DNA of 5,142 nucleotides from Comamonadaceae bacterium (GTDB lineage Bacteria > Pseudomonadota > Gammaproteobacteria > Burkholderiales > Burkholderiaceae_C): contig JAHEBY010000214.1 of NCBI GenBank assembly GCA_024642025.1, forward strand, positions 1 through 5,142. Direction: 5' to 3'. Below the pieces are notes generated by a model. That model saw only the letters and a program-made list of their open reading frames with translations. It had not been told where the DNA came from and did no database searches. Shown here one piece after another: positions 1 to 5,139 of this stretch. The translations under genes were made by a program, and so were the position numbers. Positions within the stretch are counted from its first letter, which is position 1. Each line of letters opens with the position of its first letter.

Positions 1-473
1 CACAACTGGCAGATCTGGGTTATACGACTTTGTCAGTGCAAATGCCGGTGCTAGCGAATGAAGCTGGATCAGATCAATATCGTGCGACCTTTCCTGAAGC
101 GGTAGAACGCCTCGCAGTCGCAGTGGATTTTCTCAAAGCCAAGGGCTATCAAAAAATCGCCATCGTTTCGCATAGCATGGGCTCGGCCATGAGTCGCGAA
201 TTTATGCGCCAGCATCAATCCCAATTGGTGGCGTGGGCCGCGCTCGGCATCGGTAGCGCGGACGCCTACACCAATGTAAAAATCCCCGTGTTGGACTTGT
301 ATGGTGAGAATGATTTACCCGGCGTGTTGAAGAGCGCGGCAGCGCGCGGCGCATCGCTAAAAGGTAAAGCCGACTCCAAGCAAGTCAAAGTGCCGAAGAC
401 CGATCACTTCTTTAACAATCACGAAGCAGAGATGGTCAAAGCCGTTAAAGATTTTCTGGATTCTGTGCACTAA
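1..473 (+). CDS. Alpha/beta-hydrolase family protein (DUF3530-like), 5' end cut off by window edge
   Basis: The frame is open from position 3 at the window edge (visible start QLADLGYTTLSVQMP) to TAA at 471-473. The TTG at 30 is therefore an internal codon, and the true start lies upstream. The fold is recognisable. The nucleophile elbow reads S-H-S-M-G-S (Ser codon 174-176), with Ser at the usual position after the strand KIAIVS. The acid is probably Asp in LYGENDLPGV (312-314), and the base is His in KTDHFF (405-407). All three triad members are present, in the right order. The visible ~156 residues are the C-terminal half of a typical hydrolase of this class. The substrate is unknown; the 'LADLGYTTLSVQMP' style resembles DUF3530/dienelactone-hydrolase-like proteins. 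Any signal peptide would be outside the window. The DUF2784 gene follows after 26 nt on the same strand, so the two may be cotranscribed. The fold is secure; the family name is less so. Confidence 0.85.
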   Translation, partial: QLADLGYTTLSVQMPVLANEAGSDQYRATFPEAVERLAVAVDFLKAKGYQKIAIVSHSMGSAMSREFMRQHQSQLVAWAALGIGSADAYTNVKIPVLDLYGENDLPGVLKSAAARGASLKGKADSKQVKVPKTDHFFNNHEAEMVKAVKDFLDSVH

Positions 474-499
474 TGCATTAAACGTCGGCGAGCCAGCGC

Positions 500-940
500 G
501 TGTATCAACTGCTCGCCGATAGCGTCCTCGTTTTACATTTCCTGTTTATTGTTTTTGTGCTCGGCGGTGGCCTGCTGGTACTGCGCTGGCCGCGCTTGGC
601 CTGGCTGCATCTGCCCGCGGTGGTGTGGGGCGTGGTGGTGGAAATGATGGGCTGGGTGTGCCCGCTGACACCGTTGGAAAATAAGTTTCGCGCTATGGCG
701 GGAACAAATGCTTATACGGGTGATTTTATTCAGCGCTACTGTTTGCCACTCATGTACCCGGCGGGACTGACACCGCAAATACAAATGGCGCTGGCTGCTG
801 TGGTGCTGATATTGAATGCGGTGATTTATGTGGCGCTGATTCGCATTACATTGCGGCCCGCCACCTGCAACTATCCAAAGACGGCAACCGATTCCACTGA
901 CTTGCCGTCAGGCGTATCAGATGAGAGTGAAAGCCTTTAG
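500..940 (+). CDS. DUF2784 family small integral membrane protein
   Basis: 146 aa. The start is GTG at 500: a TAA stop lies in frame at 479-481 and no other start fits, and translation from GTG gives MYQLLADSVLVLHFLF, the expected N-terminus for the family. No strong Shine-Dalgarno is visible before it, so translation may depend on the upstream hydrolase gene. Hydrophobic segments are seen at about residues 9-29, 34-52 and 95-115. Between them lies the conserved-looking motif W-x-CPLTPLEN (Cys54 to Asn61), followed by a loop with YTGDFIQRYCLPLMYP. These features are characteristic of DUF2784, whose function is not established; the inner membrane is the likely location. The last ~30 residues are polar and acidic (ends SDESESL) and look like a non-conserved tail. 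Stop TAG at 938-940. Confidence 0.88.
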   Translation: MYQLLADSVLVLHFLFIVFVLGGGLLVLRWPRLAWLHLPAVVWGVVVEMMGWVCPLTPLENKFRAMAGTNAYTGDFIQRYCLPLMYPAGLTPQIQMALAAVVLILNAVIYVALIRITLRPATCNYPKTATDSTDLPSGVSDESESL

Positions 941-942
941 AT

Positions 943-978
943 GGCTTCATCATCGATGACTGGTTATTACATGAAGCC
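943..978. repeat. 8-bp perfect inverted repeat just after the DUF2784 gene, possible terminator hairpin
   Basis: GGCTTCAT at 943-950 is matched exactly by ATGAAGCC at 971-978, with a 20-nt spacer. The spacer begins inside a separate 10-bp palindrome (TCATCGATGA, 950-959). The repeat starts 2 nt after the TAG stop. The downstream sequence is T-rich but interrupted (GTTTGGTTCGTTTT), and the loop is long for an intrinsic terminator. A termination or mRNA 3'-end role is possible rather than shown. Confidence 0.4.
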
Positions 979-1267
979 GCCGTTTGGTTCGTTTTGCCAG
1001 CGGCCCGCTTCTCGGCCTGAACGGGCGTTGGAGAGCGGAGTTACCCACGTTCGCAATGAGAGGGTCAGCTGACATAGATCGGGAGGTCAGGCTGAACGGT
1101 AGCTTTCTCACTTTAGGCCCCCTCTCGATCCTATACAGACATTTGGTTAAATGAAAGGCGAGACACTGGGAATTGTGGCTCCTGCGCCAGAAGTCCAATT
1201 GCTGTATATTTAAAAAGCACTGATAGGACATTCTGTTATCCCATCGAGTGCTCGTCGCCCACAATGG

Positions 1268-1289
1268 TGACAAGAAAACGTTGTTGTCA
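1268..1289. repeat. Inverted repeat TGACAA-N10-TTGTCA
   Basis: Perfect 6-bp arms at 1268-1273 and 1284-1289, about 21 bp centre-to-centre with the next two dyads in a row. The spacer contains the small palindrome AACGTT. The size and symmetry would suit a dimeric repressor or a weak RNA stem; neither is demonstrated. Confidence 0.45.
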
Positions 1290-1302
1290 TAAGCCTGCTT
1301 AT
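1289..1302. repeat. Inverted repeat ATAAGC-CT-GCTTAT
   Basis: Perfect 6-bp arms with a 2-nt centre. The 2-nt spacer is too small for an RNA hairpin loop, so if functional it is more likely a protein-binding DNA palindrome. It abuts the dyads on both sides. Confidence 0.45.
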
Positions 1303-1323
1303 CCTTCCGCTCCTGCGGCAAGG
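1303..1323. repeat. Hairpin CCTTCCGC / GCGG-C-AAGG upstream of the operon
   Basis: CCTTCCGC (1303-1310), loop TCCT (1311-1314), GCGG (1315-1318), one unpaired C (1319) and AAGG (1320-1323) make an 8-bp stem with a single bulge. The next bases are AAAATG, with no T run, so it is not a + strand intrinsic terminator. It lies just upstream of the candidate -10 element, where a -35 would sit, so it could be an operator or, if transcription starts further up, a leader structure. Confidence 0.45.
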
Positions 1324-1332
1324 AAAATGTGA

Positions 1333-1352
1333 TGCATGCTAATATGCAAATC
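1333..1352 (+). promoter_or_regulatory. Candidate extended -10 promoter for the defence operon, inside a dyad
   Basis: TGC-TAATAT at 1337-1345 fits the extended -10 pattern (TGn followed by a TATAAT-like hexamer). It would place the RNA start near 1352, with a leader of about 48 nt before the ATG at 1400. No good -35 hexamer is found at 16-18 bp upstream, which extended -10 promoters can tolerate. The element is bracketed by the perfect inverted repeat TGCAT (1333-1337) and ATGCA (1344-1348), so a dimeric regulator bound there would block RNA polymerase. Prediction from sequence only. Confidence 0.4.
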
Positions 1353-1399
1353 CGTTAAAAGTAGTCCGCGCGGCAAGCAGGGAGACGAGAGAAAAAGCC

Positions 1400-2563
1400 A
1401 TGGACATCATCCATGAAAAAGAGCCGCGGGAAACCGTCGGCCGAGAGACGATTAACCGTTTTCGAATGCAGTTTCAAGCTGCGGCATTCGCGGCTCTGGA
1501 AATTCTTAGCGGTAAGGATGTTGACTGCGTTTATTGCGACTATCACGATGACTTTGTCGTGCGGCGCAACGTCGGCGGCGCTATCGAATATCACTTCTTC
1601 CAAGTCAAGACTAAAGGCCGATCTAATCAGCAGTGGAAGGTTGACGAGATTTTCTCGCTAAAGAAGAAGGGAAATCTCGATACCGAGGAAAAGCTCGCAG
1701 CAGTCCGTGACAGCATCGCGGGCAAACTTTTCCTTCACACGATTGAGTTCGGGGAGCAATGCCGTGAGGTGACAATCCTCAGCAATGTTCACTTCCATGA
1801 TGACGTTTTCGAAGTTCAAGGCCACCTCAAGGACGGAAAGTCCAATCGCGCGTACACCACCCAATTCATTGAGAAATTCGGTGAAATCTTCTCGCCAGGC
1901 GTACCGCTGTCCGAAGGCCAGTTGAAGGCCGCAAGGTCGAAGTTATCTCTCTTGCAGGTTTCGCATCTGGGCGAAACCATCGAGCCTTTTGCAGACGCCG
2001 CGCGGAGCGCAATTTGGAAGCATAGTGAAATTGACCTGCATAAGCATGAGGTTGACGAGATAGCAAACAGTCTCATCTCGCTCGTGGAGTCGAAATCCTG
2101 TGCGCCAATCAGCGGCCTCACTAGAGAAAAAATCGACCTCGTTACGGGCGTTGGGCTTGATGACTTATTGAAAGTACTAAGCATCTCCTCTACGGTTTAC
2201 AAGAACCTGCTTAACGGAGGTGACCCCGCAGCAATTAAGGCCGCCTCCATGTTGCAACGCCAGCTGAAGGCTGCTGGTGCGCCGGATAGCATGATTGAAA
2301 CCGCATCCCGCGCGAAGGTTTCTTGGGATGTTTGGCTTCGCACCGCCCGTCATACGTTCCCTGACTTCGACCTCGAACTGCTGCTCAACGATATCGACGC
2401 AAAATGCAGAGCGTGGATTCTGAGCGGTGGCGCACTTGGGGACCTTCGTAAAAATGTCGATGAAGTTCTCAAATCAGATTTAGCCAAAAAGTTTCCGCCG
2501 CTGGACATCGATCTATTGCTTGGTGGTTTTTTCGCGGCAATCGTCCGAAGGGCCTCGCGATGA
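1400..2563 (+). CDS. lmuA: Cap4/DUF4297-type dsDNA nuclease, Lamassu LmuA-like effector
   Basis: 387 aa effector of a three-gene Lamassu/ABC-3C operon; in known relatives (LmuA, DdmA) it degrades DNA once released or activated by the SMC partner. The N-terminal part has the hallmark pattern of the Cap4 nuclease (PD-(D/E)xK fold): GRETINRFRMQFQAAAFAALEIL at residues 14-36 as the first helix, CDYHDDFVV at 46-54 with candidate metal-binding Asp50/Asp51, then YHFFQVKTK at 64-72 carrying the Q-x-K motif (Gln68, Lys70). The nuclease domain probably spans about residues 1-210. The rest is polar and helical with no motif I recognise and would dock on the ATPase. There is no SAVED domain, so this is not CBASS Cap4. 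The ATG at 1400 starts 14 residues before the first conserved motif; only a weak purine-rich site (GAGAGAA, 1387-1393) precedes it. It overlaps the next gene by ATGA. Catalytic residues look intact. Confidence 0.87.
   Translation: MDIIHEKEPRETVGRETINRFRMQFQAAAFAALEILSGKDVDCVYCDYHDDFVVRRNVGGAIEYHFFQVKTKGRSNQQWKVDEIFSLKKKGNLDTEEKLAAVRDSIAGKLFLHTIEFGEQCREVTILSNVHFHDDVFEVQGHLKDGKSNRAYTTQFIEKFGEIFSPGVPLSEGQLKAARSKLSLLQVSHLGETIEPFADAARSAIWKHSEIDLHKHEVDEIANSLISLVESKSCAPISGLTREKIDLVTGVGLDDLLKVLSISSTVYKNLLNGGDPAAIKAASMLQRQLKAAGAPDSMIETASRAKVSWDVWLRTARHTFPDFDLELLLNDIDAKCRAWILSGGALGDLRKNVDEVLKSDLAKKFPPLDIDLLLGGFFAAIVRRASR
1957..1978. repeat. Perfect 8-bp hairpin within lmuA
   Basis: GGTTTCGC (1957-1964), loop ATCTGG (1965-1970), GCGAAACC (1971-1978). 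It falls in the codons for QVSHLGET of the nuclease, so it may simply reflect codon choice. It is listed because two more perfect hairpins occur in the ATPase gene of the same operon. Confidence 0.5.
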
Positions 2564-3039
2564 ATGTCAGCGAATTCTTTGAAGAGGCGATCAAGCTCAA
2601 TATTCGATTGAATCTTCCGGCCGAACTGTCGGTTCCAGCTCATTCTTTAAGCAATGAGGCGCTGTTTCAGTTACCCCTGTTGGCGATGACAATTCTGTCA
2701 ATAACAAAGGGAACAGCTAAACCACTATTGCCAGAAATTGGCCAATTGGTTGGTGAGTGCCTGGAACGTACTGTGGTCGGCTTCAAGGGGTCATCGCAAG
2801 ACATCGGTTGGTCGGGGAACTTGCGCATCCGAACCATCAAAGCACTGACATTTCTGGAAGCCACTGGACAGATTGCCGTCGACAAACACACACAGCGAAT
2901 TTTTGCCACTGAGTTTGGTAAGAAGGTCTATCAAAGTGCTATTGCGGGAGAGAGCCCGTTGGCCATGTCCATGAAAACCATTGAGCTCAGCTACCAGTAC
3001 ATCAGAGATGAAGGTCGAGTCAGGGGAGAAGTAAATTGA
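2560..3039 (+). CDS. lmuC: ABC-3C middle component, Lamassu LmuC-like
   Basis: 159 aa. Assigned mainly by position between a Cap4 nuclease and an SMC-like ATPase, the layout of lmuA-lmuC-lmuB and of Vibrio ddmABC. In those systems the small protein bridges nuclease and ATPase and helps sense DNA. Visible content: a helical N-terminal half (residues ~1-85, with LPLLAMTIL near 38-46), then a C-terminal part that reads like a winged helix: LRIRTIKALTFLEATGQIAVD (roughly 89-109) followed by a turn and HTQRIFATEFGKKVYQSA. The WSGNLRIRTIKAL stretch (~86-98) is what I would expect to be most conserved. The ATG overlaps the nuclease stop codon (ATGA, 2560-2563) with GAAGGG 7 nt upstream, so translation is probably coupled. 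The end overlaps the ATPase start (TTGA). The exact middle-component subfamily cannot be told without a profile search. Confidence 0.78.
   Translation: MNVSEFFEEAIKLNIRLNLPAELSVPAHSLSNEALFQLPLLAMTILSITKGTAKPLLPEIGQLVGECLERTVVGFKGSSQDIGWSGNLRIRTIKALTFLEATGQIAVDKHTQRIFATEFGKKVYQSAIAGESPLAMSMKTIELSYQYIRDEGRVRGEVN
3022..3039 (+). promoter_or_regulatory. Shine-Dalgarno and TTG start of the ATPase gene in a TTGA overlap
   Basis: AGGGGAG at 3022-3028 lies 7 nt before TTG at 3036-3038. That TTG overlaps the TGA stop of the preceding gene (3037-3039), forming TTGA, the TTG equivalent of the usual ATGA coupling. No ATG exists nearby in this frame. Starting here gives MRLRSLKVEPLG, the first beta strand expected before the Walker A motif. 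A second TTG at 3042 is possible but less well spaced. Confidence 0.75.
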
Positions 3040-4814
3040 GATTGAGGTCACTCAAAGTTGAGCCACTCGGACGGAATGGGTGGGAAAGCCCGCTGCTCGA
3101 ATTTGGGTGGCGGACTACGCTTGTCTTTGCAAAGAACGGAAGCGGCAAGACACCCATCATTCAATCGCTGGCTGCTAGCCTCGGATTCCCGCCGAAGTTC
3201 CGCGATGAAATATTCAGCAAGTGCTCTGCGGTTACGCTGGAGGCTGAGAGTGAAGGCGAGCCGTTCGTCGTTCGCCGAATTCTTGGAACCAACAATCGCG
3301 ACTTCCACGCAATCCTGATCTATCGGGGCGAGGAGTCCGAGTACTTCAACGAGGGCTCGTTCTCCGTAGCACTCTTCGAAGCTCTTGGCCTAGAGCCTCC
3401 ACGGCTGATATCGAACAAAGGGGAGTCTTCGCAACCCTATATATCTACCGTCCTACCTGTTTTTTACCTGAACCAGGGTGATGGCTATACAGCAGCCTAC
3501 AAATCAACTAACTCGTTTATTCTGGACCAGTTCGTCGAGATGGTACGTTTCGTGTTTGGCCTGAATCCCAAGCACTCGTTCGACGTCAAAAAGAATCTCA
3601 TTGATGAGAAGGCGGCTCTGGAGGCGCAGACGCGAAAAATTGTTGCTGCGCAGCGCGTATTTGAGTACCAATCCCGAGGCGTTGACGATAGCCCTGCCAA
3701 CCAAGACGTACTTCAGCGCCGCTCCACTGACCTAGCCGCCCAAATTGAAAACCTGCGTGACTCCGTTGATGCAAAGGGTGCAGCGAGTTCTATCCTTGCC
3801 GAACTTCTTCGGCAAAAAGACCAGCAGATTCGGTCAAAGCAAATCGAACTTTCCGAGCTTCAAAATCGCATCTCGGGAATCGACGCTATTCGAACCGAGA
3901 TTGACGGCGAGGTTAAGACGCTTGGTCTCAATGAAGAGGCCCGCCGAGTGTTCTCTTCATTCCGTGAGATTTGTGGTGCTCAAAATTGTGGCCTCTTCAT
4001 TGGCAGCACTGAGTCTTACGGCAAAAATCTTCTATATCTCCGCGACCAAATCAAGGATCTAGACCGGAATGCGTTGCGGGCGGAGATGCGGATTGAGCAA
4101 CTCGAAAAGGTCCTGGAAGACCTTCGTGCGGAGCGCCAAGTTCTGCTGAACAAACTGGATTCACCGGCGACTGCCGGCATTGACCAACTGGTGACGGCTG
4201 TGCAAGCGTTGACGAAACAGCAGGTGGAAGTCCAGGTCGAACTTGGACGAATTGGAGCGCTCAAGGAAGAGCGCTCCAAGCTCTTCAAGCTGGAAGAGGG
4301 GCGTTTGCGCATTCAGGACCACATCGATAGCGTCTCCAACAGTGGGCGCTCCGATATTGAGTTCAACAAGCTGCGTCTCCAACTGCGCGAGTTGGCCGTC
4401 AAGTGGATGGATATCCTGGAGACGCAGAACGTGTCGAGGAATGTCGAAATCGACTTGGAACTCCGGTTCAAATTCAATGGCGAGTCGCTTGACCTCTTCT
4501 CTGGTAGCACGAAGATTCGCTTGGTGCTGGCTATCCACGCCGCTCTGTTCGAGGCGTACATCTCCGAGCCTTCCCGCCCGTTCAGGTTCATTATCTTGGA
4601 TACCCCGAAGCAGCAGGAGCTCCATACCGAGGATCTTGCCAACTACTTGACCGAGCTTGAGAACCTTTGCACGGCGAAGGATGCACAGCTCATCCTTTCG
4701 TCAACGGAGTACGACCACCCAACCGGACAGCAAGATAAGCGCTGGTTGCCAATGTACAAGGGACGGGAACATCCAATGTATCTGGGAACCCCCGCCGATT
4801 TCCTCGGCAACTAA
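3036..4814 (+). CDS. lmuB: SMC/Rad50-like ABC ATPase, Lamassu LmuB-like (DdmC-like) sensor
   Basis: 592 aa with head, long coiled-coil arms and head, as in Rad50/SMC proteins. Motifs in order: Walker A AKNGSGKT (residues 32-39); Q-loop FYLNQGDGY with Gln147; coiled coil about 185-300; hinge with ICGAQNCGLF (Cys313, Cys318) and SYGKNLLYLRDQIKDLD; returning coiled coil about 330-450; ABC signature LFSGST (487-492); Walker B RFIILDTPKQQE (Asp522). The two cysteines at the tip could form a zinc hook between two subunits. The residue after the Walker B aspartate is Thr, not the usual catalytic Glu; LD-x-P-x-Q-like Walker B motifs occur in other defence SMC-like ATPases. In related systems this protein recognises DNA ends or structured invading DNA and triggers the nuclease. 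TTG start, coupled to the preceding gene. It is somewhat short for LmuB but appears complete. An OLD- or RecF-type ATPase is less likely because of the long central coiled coil. Confidence 0.85.
   Translation: MRLRSLKVEPLGRNGWESPLLEFGWRTTLVFAKNGSGKTPIIQSLAASLGFPPKFRDEIFSKCSAVTLEAESEGEPFVVRRILGTNNRDFHAILIYRGEESEYFNEGSFSVALFEALGLEPPRLISNKGESSQPYISTVLPVFYLNQGDGYTAAYKSTNSFILDQFVEMVRFVFGLNPKHSFDVKKNLIDEKAALEAQTRKIVAAQRVFEYQSRGVDDSPANQDVLQRRSTDLAAQIENLRDSVDAKGAASSILAELLRQKDQQIRSKQIELSELQNRISGIDAIRTEIDGEVKTLGLNEEARRVFSSFREICGAQNCGLFIGSTESYGKNLLYLRDQIKDLDRNALRAEMRIEQLEKVLEDLRAERQVLLNKLDSPATAGIDQLVTAVQALTKQQVEVQVELGRIGALKEERSKLFKLEEGRLRIQDHIDSVSNSGRSDIEFNKLRLQLRELAVKWMDILETQNVSRNVEIDLELRFKFNGESLDLFSGSTKIRLVLAIHAALFEAYISEPSRPFRFIILDTPKQQELHTEDLANYLTELENLCTAKDAQLILSSTEYDHPTGQQDKRWLPMYKGREHPMYLGTPADFLGN
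3796..3815. repeat. Perfect 8-bp hairpin within lmuB
   Basis: TTGCCGAA (3796-3803), loop CTTC (3804-3807), TTCGGCAA (3808-3815). It lies in the codons for the first coiled-coil arm (LAELLRQ). The next bases are AAAGACC, so it is not a + strand terminator. Confidence 0.5.
4252..4279. repeat. Perfect 11-bp hairpin within lmuB
   Basis: TTGGAGCGCTC (4252-4262) pairs without mismatch with GAGCGCTCCAA (4269-4279) across a 6-nt loop, AAGGAA. It encodes part of the returning coiled coil (IGALKEERSK). It is the longest perfect hairpin I found in the window and is strongly GC-paired. The purine loop resembles a Shine-Dalgarno core, but no suitable start codon follows. Confidence 0.65.
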
Positions 4815-5139
4815 GCATGCGAGCAGTCAGACTGGCCGGACTGTGAGTCTATGTCTGGCTAACAGCAATCGCTGCAAAACAGTTACTTACCGTCAACCTA
4901 TGAATTCCAGCTTTGGGTAGATAGCTCATGTTCGTCAGATCGGAAAGCTGACGTTCGACGCGATATGGTGTTGAGATGCAGTTAACCGGCGCATTGCTAA
5001 CCATGACGGTTCGGCTTCCGAACTGCAGAAATGGCTGATGACGACAGCGTACATGCAAGCGGCGCAACTGCTCGTGTCGCTAGTGGTATACGCGCTGGCA
5101 TCAACGACTTCATCAATCAATAAGGTGAGAAAATTCATT
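4815..5139. other. Intergenic region downstream of the defence operon
   Basis: About 325 bases with no intact gene that I can support. Just after the ATPase stop there are only weak pairings (CAGTC 4824-4828 with GACTG 4839-4843; AGACT 4829-4833 with AGTCT 4846-4850) and no T run, so no clear intrinsic terminator. A + strand frame is open from 4975 to the window end and contains ATG codons at 5038 and 5053, but neither has a ribosome-binding site. This stretch may be debris of a gene broken when the operon was inserted, or chance. Confidence 0.5.
5007..5025. repeat. Short hairpin in the downstream intergenic region
   Basis: CGGTTCGG (5007-5014), loop CTT, CCGAACTG (5018-5025): eight pairs including one G-T. 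No adjacent T run on either strand, so an intrinsic terminator is unlikely. Confidence 0.35.

Larger units (their letters stand above)
941..1399. other. Intergenic region between the DUF2784 gene and the defence operon
   Basis: I find no convincing protein or RNA gene in these 459 bases. The longest open frame (minus strand, about 950-1321) has a composition unlike a protein and no ribosome-binding site. The region holds the 943-978 inverted repeat, an imperfect pair of GATCGGGAGG (1077-1086) with CCTCTCGATC (1121-1130; 9 of 10 pair), a perfect GTCAGCTGAC palindrome around 1065-1074, and a weak LexA-box-like string at 1202-1217. Three adjacent dyads at 1268-1323 and a candidate promoter at 1337-1345 follow. 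It is long for a bacterial gap and probably contains the left boundary of the acquired operon, but no target-site duplication or integrase is visible. Confidence 0.6.

Noticed and set aside
471..480. 10-bp palindrome TAATGCATTA overlapping the hydrolase stop codon
   Set aside because: Short AT-rich palindrome with no loop, and no promoter or terminator features next to it. Probably chance.
950..1321. Minus-strand open frame of 123 codons in the upstream gap
   Set aside because: Rich in Arg, Ser and Trp with no domain-like pattern, no ribosome-binding site, and it crosses the dyad array. It looks like chance.
941..1399. CRISPR array, tRNA gene or integron attC site in the gaps
   Set aside because: No regularly spaced direct repeats, no cloverleaf, and no RYYYAAC/GTTRRRY core pair were found in either gap.
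2216..2251. Perfect Shine-Dalgarno-like GGAGGTGA inside the nuclease gene with an in-frame ATG at 2249
   Set aside because: The spacing to the ATG is 25 nt, too long for initiation, and the bases encode NGGDP within a continuous protein. A separate short nuclease-tail product is not supported.
1400..2563. CBASS Cap4 effector
   Set aside because: The nuclease domain is Cap4-like but there is no SAVED domain, no CD-NTase gene, and the partner is an SMC-like ATPase, which fits Lamassu/ABC-3C instead.
4161..4650. Open frames of 109-154 codons on the minus strand and in another + frame over the ATPase gene
   Set aside because: They are shadows of a gene with all ABC ATPase motifs in the chosen frame, and their translations are low-complexity Ser/Arg-rich or motif-free.
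3036..4814. OLD-family or Gabija-type ATPase
   Set aside because: There is no TOPRIM domain after the ATPase and a long coiled coil with a cysteine hinge splits the head, as in Rad50/SMC.
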